Shown here: piece after piece, positions 10,813 to 23,700 of the stretch | Layout: the number at the start of each line of letters is the position of its first letter | How positions within the stretch are numbered: the first letter of the stretch is position 1 | DNA from: Euptelea pleiosperma | Taxonomy: Eukaryota; Streptophyta; Magnoliopsida; Ranunculales; Eupteleaceae | Assembly (NCBI GenBank): GCA_035048495.1 | Contig: CM068553.1 | Span: 1,619,259-1,683,258, forward strand | Direction: 5' to 3' | Length of the DNA: 64,000 nt | Made by a program: the position numbers and the translations under genes | Notes under the pieces: generated by a model | Seen by the model: the letters and a program-made list of their open reading frames with translations, nothing else | Database searches by the model: none | What the model was told of the DNA's origin: nothing

Positions 10813-13800
10813 TCAACAGGTCCAGGAAACCGAGCGGGTGAGCTTTGGCTTGGTGATCTTCTTGTCCTCTTCGAGTGAGATCATAAGGAGATTCGAAGGA
10901 TTCTCTATCATCAACTTGGCTACAAGATAGCCTGCGATGCTCCACGTCTGGAACTTCCTCGCTTGCTTGCCGATGTACCGCCCAGTCTTACCGTCATAGT
11001 ACTCAGGCCAACCGTCCTTGGAGAGGCGCTGTTCCACCAGCTCTATTGCTCTCTTGGCGATCTGCGGCCTACCACACTTGATACACGCCGCTGTAAATAG
11101 CCATAGTAGAACTACGCAACCCCCACATCAACATATACCCAAGGTTAGTACTCATGATATGGTGCTTATAGACGGTCAACTCACGTGCATGAATAAGGTG
11201 CAGAAGTGCAACATGTGGCCTACCAAAAAAAAGGGCAACATGCACACAAGGACACTCACCTGGCCAAGAACCTCCATTATGGTAGCTCCAGCGTGTGTTC
11301 TTGGGATCACACCCTGTTACAATCCTCCACTGGTGTCCCTCCAAAGCCGGGTAAGCCATTTTCAAAGGCATCTCACCTATCAAGTCCTCCCATCGCTCTT
11401 CAAACAGCTCCATGATGGCTGTTTCCTGCTGTGGCGTGGCTAGGGAGCTCAAGATGGCAATGCAATTCCCAACTAAGAACCACCGGAAATCCATCCTAGC
11501 AGGGCTCACGTTCCCAATGAAGTACCCACCTCGTAGGGGCATGAAATCGAACACCCACTCAGGAATAGATTCAGGGTTGACGTTGAACTTGTTGACAGCG
11601 GTGTGGGAGTATTCCTCGGTGCGATAACGATAGATGTTATTTAGTTGGGTGAAATCGAGCCAGAAGTAAGTGCGGATGTGGTAGCTCAGGGCCGTTACCC
11701 GCTTGTCGATCCGCTCAATCAATTCTTTGCCGCCACACTCGGGCTTCAGCATCTGCCGTGCACACCTCAATGCAAAGAAAAAGAGGGCCTGGATCTCTAT
11801 GGGGTACCCGTAGATGCCCTGTCCAAAGAAGTTTTGCCAGTGTTACTACTCCAAATGTTTGCAATTCAACACAAAATAGGAATGCTAGCAAGCATCTTCT
11901 TTAATGTGTTACACAGATGCAACCCGCGTAAGACAAGAAAAACTACCTCAAAAACCACACCCTTAACTAAAATATATTTCCTTTTTTGACCTTTTCCCAT
12001 GCGGGGTTGCATTTGTGCAACACTTTAGAGGAGTTGCTTGCTAAGCAGTCATGACTCATGATGAAATACCACCAATATAAATGGTGGGTGGGTGCGGACT
12101 AGGCTGGGCTTGGGCTGCAGATACAAAGCATTTGGACCAAAAACTTCAATGAAATATAAAAGCCTATCAAGAGCTGAGACCAATTGGGCCGGTTGATATA
12201 AACTAAGATTGGGCCCAAGACCTATGAAGCAAGCCCAAGCCCCAAACCCATATATAGAATACATTTGGACCAAAAAAAAATCCCTACTGTGCACCTCTAC
12301 CAACCCAGAACTGATCATTTTTATCTGGACTTGAAAATTACGACTTGGTATGGACCTGGGATTGTTTCTACCATGTCTCATCTGGACTTGGGCCTAAGAC
12401 CCGCAACAGGATATGTCACACTTTTGCAAGAAACCGAAAAAAACGAAAATTTAAAAAACTCACCATCCTCCTGTCAATCATACTACACCCATCTGCGCAG
12501 AGTAGCGTTGGGAAGGTGTCGAAGCCATCTGCGAGACAAAGGTTGAGAATCAACCTCATGCCCCTCTGCATCTCCGGCATTTCCGAAAGGGTATGATCCC
12601 GTGTACACTTGGTATACGACCTGAGCAATATTATCCACCAGAACCCGGAGTCAACGGGTGCCACCCTTCCGATTGCGCTCCCGCCAAAATCGGCAATCAA
12701 GGTGTCCTTTCCCCGGTGCGAGTCATAAAGGACCTTGAAACTCGCTGGCATTACACCTTCTCCAAGTGTGAAGTTGTCGATCCTCTTCTCCCAATTACCT
12801 TGGAGGTGGAGAGTCTTTAGTAGGAAATTCTTTACAATCTCCGGCTCTGGCTCTTGTTTCATCAGATAGGCTAAGCCGCTAGGCACAAAATCTCTCACGA
12901 ACACCTGCCAAACCCAATAGGAAACTTGGAATTCGTAAAGGACCTTACGTGGAAGCATCATACAGTATATGAGCCTTACCAGTTACCAACTCTTGATTTA
13001 AATCGTCTAATACGTGGAAAAACTCTGGGTCCACAAGATGACGATAATTCCACTGATTTGATTTGATTCCAGTTATGAGACGAAGTTCGATTGATAAGTT
13101 AAATCAGAAAAAGAAAAAATAAGAAGAATTTCGATTGACTTAATTAAATGGTGGTTAGAGTATTAATTAGACCACCTGAAATTTCTATTGCGTGCGCCTG
13201 ATTTCGAAGCAAAATGATAAAGTCACGTCTGTTCTTTAAATAGACCAAAACAGAGCTTGAATACTACCTGAGGCTGAGATAACCTACACTAAACCCTACC
13301 AGATCAAGTAGATGGATGGATATTAAATCGTCGATTTAATATTTCATGATATTTTTGGAAAGTCCAGAGGTTTTAATCCTAATTGGAGTTCTATAGTGAT
13401 CAGAATGACCTTGTTTATATTAACTTATATTAGTTATTAGATATAGCAGGGGTGTTTTAGGAAAAAAATATCGTTAATTAGATTCAGAACAAAGAAATTC
13501 AAAACGGAGGAATATCAGAAGACGGAATCGATTACGGCGGGAAACGCAAAGTCGACCGAAAACCAAAGTGGAAGGCAAAGAGACCGGAATAAAATACAAG
13601 AACTAGAAATTCTACACTTCTCGAGAATGATTTTTTGTAACAGATCGAGGACATAAAAACATCAACAAGAAGAAGAATATGGATCGAATCTCTTTTTTTT
13701 CTGCAAATAATTAAAAACAAGAAAAAGAGAGAGTCCACCTCTGCTTCTTAATAATTTGTTGAAAAACCGACTCAGATCGTTGGCAATCTTTGCGAAAACT

Positions 13801-14872
13801 AAATCAAACTACTAACAAATTTCTTTATTACTTATTAAGCTCCGATGTTGGTAGTTTGTCCAAAAACTAAATCAAAATATTGAAAATTACCTCGATCATT
13901 AGTATTTCCATTAGAGTTCCGAAAGAACCCGATCCAGATTCCAGACGTGAATCCAAAAAAAAACCTCGTGCAAATCTTAATTCATGCTGAAATTCCTAAA
14001 GAATATCAATGATTATGACGGAGATGCCAATCAATCGTTAGAATAGGAAGAACCAAAAACATATTTACATAGACGGAAAATGTCCAGGACGCCAATACGA
14101 TCGAAAAATCCATATGTATGAAATGCAGCACAAAAATAAAATAAAATAAAAACAACCAGAACGCTTTCAGAGAATGATGGAGAAAAGAACACATAACATG
14201 TTCTCTGAGTTCAATCTGTATTATCAATGGCGTCAGAAGAACTATAATAGAGAGAGCGTAAACCTGGTTGTAATTCAAAGCTTCCGCGCTTGGATCGAGA
14301 GCTGCGAGTGTTCCGACTGGCTTTCCTTTGAAAAAGACGGCCGATTTCTTCAGATTTTCCCAAGCTTCTTCCACCAAAGAACTGTTGTCTGAGTTCAACA
14401 ATCCGTTCCATCGGTTAACCGGAGATAGCGTCGCCTCGAAACTATCCAGACTTACGTGAACGCTTGGTGATGGCTTCAATACAGGAATCCTTATACTCAT
14501 ATCTTCTGTAATCTCTTCAGAGTTTTGTATTCTCACGGACTTCTTTGGTTTTTCCGCCATTCCATCAGATTTTTCAGTTGAGACCAAAGGTTCATCAGAT
14601 TTAGGAGATGTTGAAGCTTCTTTCGCCGTAGAACTCAAACATTTCTCCATTTCCGTCGCTTCTGCAAGAGAAATCGAAGGTTTCTCTGGTTCGAGAGTGA
14701 GCAAGAGATCCTCAGCTAAAGCGACGGAAGACTCCTTTGTTTCCGACAAGATCGCATGACTTTCATGTGTGTTCTGTGCTGTTTCCAACGAGCTATAAGT
14801 TTTTTCAGGCGAAGTTCGGCATTTTGTATCGATGTCGGTATCGGAGACGAGAGAGATGTTAGCTGGAACCAT
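10813..14872 (-). CDS. Alkaline/neutral invertase (GH100), cytosolic type
   Basis: Hydrolyses sucrose to glucose and fructose at neutral to alkaline pH. Exons on the minus strand are 14264-14872, 12464-12904, 11260-11818 and 10813-11111; phases close to 635 residues. The catalytic domain begins about residue 165 with [20 protein letters not shown]. It contains [39 protein letters not shown] (the Asp of PVDSG is the likely catalytic acid), [47 protein letters not shown] and the ending SVSWTC. These match the beta, cytosolic group. The first ~160 residues are Ser/Glu/Lys-rich, low in complexity, and show no clear transit peptide; this N-terminus is longer than in typical cytosolic members. An extra Asn sits in [11 protein letters not shown], where relatives read LQGWEKR or LQSWEKR. 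Identity is secure; the start is the first Met of an open exon preceded by a CT-rich 5' UTR and a TATA-like stretch. Confidence 0.93.
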
Positions 14873-14984
14873 GAGAGAGAAAGAGAGAGAGACGATAGAC
14901 AGACAGAGAGAGAGTCGGCCTTTGCTAATTGCTAATGCTCAACGACGTTTTGAGCAAAATTTCTGATTGAACAACCGCGAAGAG

Positions 14985-15002
14985 CCATTTATATTTTATA
15001 TA
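14985..15002 (-). promoter_or_regulatory. TATA-like stretch upstream of invertase
   Basis: On the minus strand this reads TATATAAAATATAAATGG, about 115-130 bp before the invertase ATG. A foldback element begins only ten bases further upstream. Confidence 0.5.
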
Positions 15003-15011
15003 TGTGCGAAC

Positions 15012-15173
15012 CGAGAAAATTTTTGAGGCAGTGGATTTTTTAAGCAGCGAAGCAGTGGCCAATCGCATGGCGCCACAACATGCTGTTGCTTTACAAATCC
15101 AGAAATGCTTTTTTAAAAGCAGGTTGTGGCGCATGTGATTGGCCACTGCTACGCTGCTTCAAAAAACTTCTCG
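15012..15173. mobile_element. Foldback MITE at the invertase promoter
   Basis: 162 bp, nearly all palindrome. The left arm runs CGAGAAAATTTTTGAGGCAG and then CAGTGGCCAATCGCATGGCG; the right arm returns CACATG-type GCGCATGTGATTGGCCACTG and ends CTTCTCG. It sits directly upstream of the TATA-like stretch of the invertase gene. Confidence 0.8.
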
Positions 15174-15182
15174 TACTGGAGT

Positions 15183-15526
15183 GCGAAATTTAATACACCG
15201 CCCCTAAAAATGCCACGTGGTACACTTTTCCGGGCCCACTGATTATGAATGCTTGATCCATTCCTTAGTGGACCTACACATAAAAAAAATTAACCTCATC
15301 GATTATTTCTAACCATAAGATTTGAGCATTTATCATCATGGCTTTATGAATAGCCCCCTGAGTAGTTCCTAGCCCATAATAAAAATGGTCGAATCCAAAG
15401 GCTAGAAGTCACCGATCAGGCTAGTTTTGGTGTCTAGATTCACTGAGGGGTAGGCCAACAGTCGTGAATTCATGGACCCAAAAATTCCACGTGGATTCTT
15501 AGCGGTGGTGTATCAAACTTTGCCCT
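15183..15526. mobile_element. Foldback MITE with GCCACGTGG arm motif
   Basis: Left arm: AATTTAATACACCGCCCCTA then TGCCACGTGGTACAC and GGGCCCACTGATTATG. Right arm returns CATGGACCC, then TTCCACGTGGATTCTTAGC and GGTGTATCAAACTTTGCCC. The core shares GATTATTTCTAACC-like words with the other foldback families here, suggesting distant kinship. Confidence 0.7.
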
Positions 15527-15697
15527 CCGGCGTTGTGGCTTGTGAGCAAAGTTTTTTTTGAGAGAGAGAGAGTATGGAGTGGGTCACGCAAACGTTATGG
15601 GATTCGTGAATGGAAGCCAGCATTCAATTTGGCGGTTAAAGGCTAACTGCTTGAAGCAAAATGAGAAAGTTAAACTTCGCTGACCGCCCCCGACGAC

Positions 15698-15975
15698 CGC
15701 CCACAATATGAGCCATGTGGCTCAATTTTAGAGGACGCTGACCGTATGGATGTTTGGCCATCCCTAAGTGGACCTACAAATCAAAATCAACTTTATTAGT
15801 TATTTCTAAGCGTTGGATTGGAGTCATTTTCATGGGTAACGTGGGAATTTGAGCATTATTGATCATTATTTGGCTACAAGGATCCAAAGGTTAGAAATCA
15901 CTAATCAGGCTGATTTTTTATTTGTCGGCCCATCTAGAGATTGGCCAAACATCCATATGGTCACGACTTAAAATG
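15698..15975. mobile_element. GAGTAAAAC-family foldback MITE, truncated copy
   Basis: Left arm CACAATATGAGCCATGTGGC then GACCGTATGGATGTTTGGCC; right arm AATCACTAATCAGGCTG then TTGGCCAAACATCCATATGG. The GAGTAAAAC tips are missing on both sides. Confidence 0.75.
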
Positions 15976-16519
15976 AGAACATCATGTCCCGTACTGAAAT
16001 GCCGTTGATTATCAAAAGAATGTCCCGTGGCGTAAGGGACGACCTAATACAACTGCCGTACTGAGTGCCAGGTGGGCATTCTAAAACATTTTAAGCAAAG
16101 TAAGCGACACTTCCCATGAGTTCACCGACTTTCTACAGAAAATGGCGGAAATAGGAAAAAGAGTGAATTTATGATCTACTTTTATCAGCCATCTATAGAG
16201 ATCCGACGGATAAGATCTACTGTTTTTGGACATGGAGTAAATGCTGCGAAACCCTTGAGAGATATCTTTACCAATAGATGTGACCGATAAGGCCCATTTG
16301 GGGATGTTCCGTATCGAGTTTCATGCTGTGAAAAATTAACTTTTGCTCAAATGGTTGTCAATTTATAAGAACCCCCTAATATCCAATTGATGCCCAATGA
16401 CTCTAAATTTCATTCATGTTTAAACCAACACCAAACAACTTGAAACCCATAGCCAAACATCCCCAATGTCTTTATTGCAATTTTTGTGTGGTTACTTGTT
16501 GGATTTCCTTACTGAGGAC

Positions 16520-17313
16520 AAGGGTGCCGTTGGTTCCGGTTTGGTTACTAAAATACCCAAATCAGAAACAAATATTGTCGGTTCTTATCAGTTCGGGTTC
16601 TCAAAATAATGGATCCAGAACTAGAACCGATTGATTGGTTCTTGTCAATTTCTGTTCCGGGTATATCAGTTCCAATCTTGATAACATGACAGTTTTATCA
16701 CTATTTATATATTTAACATGAATCCGTCTAGAGCTACACCCATTTCTTACATCCAGTTATTACACCTGACCAGGTAGGTCCCACATGGAGATCATGTTGG
16801 ACAATCCAACCGTGTCATGAGTTTTTCATACTATATAGTTACCCTCACAAAAAATTAGGACATTTCGGCATTCTTAGCCTCATGAAAAATTGACTTTAAT
16901 TTGAAAAATCCAGACCATCCAATTAAACCATTATTTTAGATCAATTTTTTTATGGTTAGCAATTTTGAAATGAACTTATTTTTGGTGATGATGATCATCA
17001 AGGAAAGGACAACTCAATGAACGGTTGGATTGTCCAATATGATCTCTATGTGAGCCCCACCAGTAGGTGTAAGAAATGGGTGTAGCTCTAGATGGACACC
17101 TTTTATGTTAAGTTTATATATTGATTCCAATTCAGTTCCAGTTCCTATAGTTCGGTTCCAATATCAAACTACCCAGAGCCGGAACTGTTATTACCGGTTC
17201 AGTTCCAATTCCGGTTCTTTTTTAATCACTTTCCAAAAATGTAAAACAGGAACCGGTATTTTTGGTTCCAGTTCCAATTTGATTTCGATTAACGGTACAA
17301 ATTGACACCCCTA
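16520..17313 (+). repeat. GGTTCC-rich interspersed repeat, copy 1
   Basis: Contains TATTGTCGGTTCTTATCAG, TCAGTTCCAATCTTGATAAC and later CCGGTTCAGTTCCAATTCC, ending TTGACACCCCT. Two other copies are at 21843-23385 (split by a LINE) and 55035-55636 (opposite orientation). It has no coding capacity and carries a nested foldback element at 16720-17099. Confidence 0.8.
16720..17099. mobile_element. GTCCGTCTAGAGC foldback MITE, copy 1
   Basis: Arms TCCGTCTAGAGCTACACCCA and TGGGTGTAGCTCTAGATGGA enclose about 340 bp that pairs across much of its length (GATCATGTTGGACAATCCAA against TTGGATTGTCCAATATGATC). It is inserted in the GGTTCC repeat. A second copy lies at 55081-55429. No clean target duplication is left here. 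Confidence 0.85.
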
Positions 17314-17713
17314 CTAAGGACTATAGATTATACACTCAAAATTTGGTGTGTTGATTCTATTCTCCAAAAGTTTAATTTTGTAGCCCAAGAAGTACAGCTA
17401 TTTGTAGGATGACTATGACTGTTTCATTCATTCACCGTTCCTTGAACTGGAGAAAAATGGGATCATCAATGCCATAAAATGGCATGCCAGATACTTAAAT
17501 ATGAACGCAAAGCATGAAATCACATAAGTTAATTTACGTTTTGGAAGCCTAAGAAAGAAAAAGTTGTGGAAAAAGAATTTCTCAAATACAGAAACCCCGA
17601 CAGGATGTAGAACGCATTTGTATGTGTAAATGGCCTATACTGTAGTGGTCTTTACTGTATACCCCGAAGAAATGTGACTGAGTCGGAATTCTGGGGTGTG
17701 TGGCTAAAAGGGA

Positions 17714-20700
17714 TCAGGATCCCTTCAGCAACTTCTTGTAATCCTGGAAAGACCCATGGAACGGCGAGACCTTGCCTTCCGATACTGCCCATAGCTCACC
17801 CACACTTCCAGATATCAGATGCTCGTCGTGGCTTACCTACAAACAATAAGAGGAGATTAAGATTTAGGCGACTGAGAGCTTCCAAATAAAATACAATCAC
17901 GGTGGGAGTGGTATAATACCATGAGTACGCCTCCTTGGAAGAGAACAAGACCCTGGATGAGAGCCTCAACAGCATCTAAGTCCTGCACTCATATAACATG
18001 CCAATGGAGAAACACAACACATGCATTTATCTATCAGTTTCCACTAATTTGATGCAAAACATGCTTGCTGCAAATCTTTGGCAGAAAAAGGCAAACAAAT
18101 ATGCAGAATGAAATTTCATGGTTCAGACCCATTTCACTCTTATAGCCCAAAATGAACCCAATTGCATGAGCCTGAACATTTGAAAAAATGACCATTTGTT
18201 GGACCATCTGACGATTAATATCATCAGATCATTCTACTATGGGGACCACTGATTGAATGGTCTGGACATCCCAGCAAGCAGCCCACATGAATGGTGGAGA
18301 ATGGGTCCATAGGTATTGAAAATGGCCCAAGTATTACCATAACAGTACAAAAACTGCCCCTGATACAGATATTTAAGTCTGGTTAAACTACTTTGAGTCA
18401 TACCAGTGGTGAGACTTGCTGAGTTAACTTGATTTGATCAACACGAGATCCTAATCAGTGTGTTACTGGTTTAGCAGATTTGGGTCAAAAGTATGCCTGA
18501 GGTCTACTTCTCTACCCTCTATATTAGATTACAAATTCTCTGATGTTTCCATCTTTTTTATGGGAAAGCATGCCACTACCACCAAGTTTTCAGTTTGAGT
18601 GCTCAGCCTTGTTCACTTGACAGGATCAAGATTAGGCATAGAAACATATAGATAACATGATTCTGACAAAAGCCGAAAAGAGCATATGAGGTAGCTATTT
18701 TGAAACCCACAAAAAAATAAACGATTACAAGATCAGCTTGACTGAGTGTAGACTCAATTTGGAACAGGTTAGTGATTTGGTTGGACTCAAGACTGAATAT
18801 ATATACCTTATATTAAAGAAGAAATGTAAAAGATGGAAGTGTAATGCATCTCAACAGACTTACAAGATGGTTCGATGGCTCATCAAGCAGAATAATGTGT
18901 GGTTTCTTGAATGTTATCTTTGCAAATGCAACTCTACTTTTCTGACCACCTGAAATGTCATTTGGAGCAACATATCAATACATCTGGAAAGGTTTAACCA
19001 AACAATTCTTTTGATGATTATCAAGATAAATGTGCCATGTTGGACACGTCGATACACAGACACACATGCCAACACATCCCGAAAAGAGGGTTAATGTAAC
19101 ATCCTCCACACAGTTGACTGTACTTTGTTAAGTAGTTAAACATAGTCATAGTTGTTTCATTGTCTCCCTCTAATAAATCTACTTATGTTTATCATGTTAT
19201 TGGACGGCTCCATGGCATATAGAAAATTTTCTTTTACTTTTCATATATTTCTTTCCTTATTTTAACTAGAAAAACTATCGATTTAAAAATAACTAACACA
19301 TTATATTACAATACAAGTTCACGGACATATTTGCGTTTCAGGCTTCTTAAAGTGCCATGTCAGACACTATGTGTCGAACATGGACACATGTGTCAGTGTC
19401 ACTGTTACATAGCCAGTTTCTGAGTCCAAAGTTCAAACCTGGATTTATTAAGAAATATAAATCAACAAGCTTTTCACTTACAAAAGCAAGTCAACTCAGA
19501 AATTAACCTTTTCAAGTTCCGAGTGAAACCCAAGATCTTGATTATTGATTCAAACCTTTCTTAACAAGAAATGGAGATTGTAAGATATAGATACCTGACA
19601 AAGTGTACATTGGTTGAAGAGCAAGATTGCCAGTTACACCAAAAGAACCCAAGTGAGCTCGGAGCTTCTGTTCAGGCACTCCCTGAAAAAATCAAACATC
19701 AAATAAAAAGTTTTAGCAGATGTAACCATTCCAAATAATAGTCGCATAGAATTCGCACTACTCCTAACTAGGACCTCCAATATATGAAAATATTTTGAAG
19801 CACTAGGAACTCACTGGGAAGCAGCGCATCATGTATAGAAGAGGATTTGAAGATAAATCAAGCCCGTCAACGTGGTGCTGACTAAAGACAGCAATACGAA
19901 CCTGTAGACGGCACAACACATAAGTTCCCAGCAGCTTACAGCATATAAAGATTAACATCAAGTTCATTAATAGTTATATTACTTTTGGTACTCCTACTTA
20001 ATCAAATTCATTAGTTAGTATAAATATTAGTTACTCGAAAAAAAAAAAAAAAAAAAAAAAAGACAAAGCAAAGGCTATCAACATAAGTTTGCCTTCTGGA
20101 GACTTTGTAGTGGTAGTGGTGGTGGTGGTGATTATTTGCTGATGAAGTAAGCCCAGTGCTCCTTTAGTATAGTATATAAAGGAAAGAGAAAAATATCCCT
20201 TTTAACCATTATAACTAATATGGAGCTAAAATGGACACAGTTGCATGATCTAACAAAATTAATAAACATATATTCAAATATTGAAACTTCCAATGAGTAC
20301 AAAAGGGCGTGCCCGCATCACTTAACCAAGATCCAGGTACACGAACTATCCCAGAAGAGAAACATAAGGTATTGGTGCCATTACAAAAATTACATCCAAG
20401 AAATTATTAACCTAGGAGAGAGCAAATAAAAAGATACCTTAGCTGAACGGAAAACTGTCCCAGAGCTTGGTTGAAGGTCCCCTGAAATTAATTTGAGTAT
20501 CGTTGACTTGCCAATGCCATTTGGACCAACCACTGGAAAGCAATTCGAATACCCAGATTCGGAAACCAAAAAAGGGGAAGAATGTTAAACCAGACATCAA
20601 ACAAAAACCGTAAACCACAAGATGAGCCTCCAAATGCCACAAATTGCTTAGTGTTATATCAGAAAAGAATATGAATTAAAGACACCGTTCTCCGGTCCTA

Positions 20701-23700
20701 CCAGCTATGTCAAGTAAACAAGGACATGGGTGTCTTTGTCAGCCCGGACACAGTGGTGAACACAACAATTTCAAGAAACCCAGCAAGGCGACACATTCAA
20801 GAAACCCAGAAAGGTAACACATCTATACATACATACATACATATATAGGCTGGGATAAAGGTACTAATGCTTTTTTATTTATAAAATGACACGCGGTCAT
20901 AGGGACCACGTAAAGAGGATTGAAGGGGTGATTTTTGTTGAGGATGATCTCCTCACCTTGGAGATTATCCTCGCAAAAAATCAGCAATTCGTAGAACTTC
21001 TAACCCTATCAAATATGGACTTAAATTTAACGGTGAAAATCGATGGTCCAAAATTTTTCAACTTGCAATCCACTTTTAGTAAGGCTACAATTGTTGGAAT
21101 GGGCTGATGTTTTGTGAAGTTGATATCCATGTTGAAAGGAATATCATCACCAAAAATCAGCCCTTAACTCATTTGTATGTGAGACCCACATCCATTAGTC
21201 ATTATATAAACAAAATAACGAAATTGGTCACTTTGGAGTATGCATCAAAGTTTTTGTGCCCAGTGACCGAAGAAATCTCTCCTCCACTGTTTTCAACCAT
21301 GCTTGCCTATTCAATCTTAACATTGAATATCTCAACTCCGAGTGTCTTTACTAATGTTGCATTGCATGTATTCTTTTTTGTCCTACCTATCTTAAATTAA
21401 AGTGAAAATTCTACAAAACAGCCGTAAGACCAATTATGCTTGAATGAGCTAAATGTTGGGCAATCAATAAACAACATTTTCCTAGAATGAGTGTGGCAAA
21501 GATGAGGATGTTGAGATGGATGAGTGGAAAAACTAGGGAAAGACGAGATAAAATGAACACATTCGAGGAAATCTAGGAATAGTCCCAATTGGAGATAAAA
21601 TAAGGGAAAGTAAGTTGAGAACAGAAATGAGAGCATTCGAGGAAATCTAGGTTGTCCAAGTCAACTTGGGTGAGAAAAACTCTGCTCTGAGTTGCAACCA
21701 TTGGGCTGATTAGCATAGAGAGTGCAAGAAGCGCGTTTCACTGGGAAGACAAGTGAGTTGCCATAATCGCTGAGCAGATCTACACATAATTTTTTTTTTT
21801 GTGTGTGTGTGTGTGTGGGTGGGTGGGTGGGTGTGTTGGGGGGAACCAATATTGTCGGTTCTTATCAGTTCTGGTTCTCAAAATGATGGCAAAGATGAAG
21901 TTAGCAAATTCCACCTTGTAGAGTGGAAGAAGGTGTGCAGGCCTAAGAAGGAAGGGGGGCCTAGGGATCAGAAGCATCTCTACAATGAATAAAGCTCTCC
22001 TAGGTAAGTGGCTCTGGAGATAAGGAGAGGAGGAATCTAGTCTGTGGAGAAAAGCAATGGAAGGAAAGTATGGTATTGAGGAGTTCGGTTGGGTTGCTAG
22101 AACAGTACATTCATCGTATGGGTGTAGTGTTTGGAGAAGTGTCATGAAGGTCTTGGCGGAGTGTTCTAAATGCATTATGTTCAAACATGGGATAGGCAAT
22201 CAGGTCAAATTTTGGGAAGACAGGTGGTGTGGTGTAGGAACGCTATTGGAGGAATTTCCTGTTCTTTACTGCCTCTCCAACAAGAAGAAGTGCTCCATTC
22301 AGGCGTGTTTGAGAAGGGAAGATAGCGAGGCGTCGTGGAATCTGGGGATTAGAAGAGGTCTGAATGATTGGGAAATGGATTTAGTTGCTAGACTTATGGC
22401 TCATCTTCTAGAGCAAAATCTCTCTCCGCAGATCAAAGATAAACGTCTTTGGATTTGGGCTAAGGACGCCAAATTTTCGGTCCATTCGTTCTATTGTGCA
22501 TTGGAAGGTTGTCATAGCAGAAATTTTCCAGCTAATGTTATTTGGGGAGTTAAAGTCCCATCTAAGATAGCCTTCTTGATGTGGACGACATCCCTTGACA
22601 AGATTCTTACGGTAGATCATTTGATTTCTAGGAGGATTATCAATGTAGACTTTTGCTCGATGTACAAGAAGTCTGGAGAGTCGGTGAATCATCTTCTGCT
22701 TCACTGTGAGTTGGCAAGAGAAGTTTGGTCCCAATTCTTTGCTGAGTTTGGGATAGCTTGGGTTATGGGGAAATCGGTAATTGAGTTGGCTTCTAGTTGG
22801 CAAGTTTCAACTTTCTCTTCTAAAGGCAGGGTGTTGTGGAAGATGCTCCCATTTGCTATTTGTGGGGGTCTTTGGCAGGAGAGGAACCATAGAGTCTTCA
22901 ACAATAAGGAGGAAAGGGTGGCCAGTGTAGTCCTTCACATTAAAGGCATGATGTTTCTGTGGTCTAAGGTTTATACTCTATTCAAAGGACTTTTCTTTGA
23001 AGATTTTGTTTTCATTGGTATTCTATTTGTTCCAAGGAAGGTGGCTAGTTTGTGTTTTCCCTTCCTAGCTTCCGAGCCTCTTTCTTTTACGAAGCATTTC
23101 CTTTTACCTCGACCTTTATGGCTGTTGTTGTATCCCTTTTTAACCTTTTTAATATATTACACTTATCGAGTATATTGGTTCCAATCTTGATAATATTGTG
23201 ATTTTAAAACTTTATTTATATATCGGTTCCGGTTCCTATCAATTTCGGGTCCATATCAAACTACCCAAGTTCAGAACTATTATTTTCGGTCTGGTTCCAG
23301 TTCTTTTTTAGTCAATTCTCAAAAATGTGGATGTTTTCAGTTCCGATTCTAATTCGATTTCGATTAAACGGGTAAAATTGACAACCCTAGGGGGGTTAGT
23401 GGAAAGATTTTAGCAACAAAGGGAGAAAGAACCAATCCTATTTCCTTTAGGGTTTCAACAATGAGAGAGAGACCTACATTGATTTGTTTGTGGGTCAATA
23501 AAAATAGAGGCATTTTAAGTTTTAGAAGAAATGAATTTATTCTCACTTTTAAGCAAATTTCAATGATCTCATTTCAATATGAATTCATTCAAACTGTCCA
23601 AATGCACATTAAAATAGGATGGTTTTAGAATGAGATCATTTTAAGTAACTCCATTTGCCTAATTTTGTTAGATCCAAACGGGCCCTCAATGTATAATGAG

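Noticed and set aside
11018..11443. A 141-residue plus-strand frame
   Set aside because: It lies opposite invertase exons 3 and 4 and shows no family resemblance.
14925..15146. A 73-residue frame as an upstream invertase exon
   Set aside because: It reads through a palindromic MITE and the promoter, and a stop separates it from the invertase start.
22057..23190. A 377-residue open frame as a host protein gene
   Set aside because: Its sequence is the LINE reverse-transcriptase zinc-binding region, and the same reading continues upstream across a stop and a frameshift.
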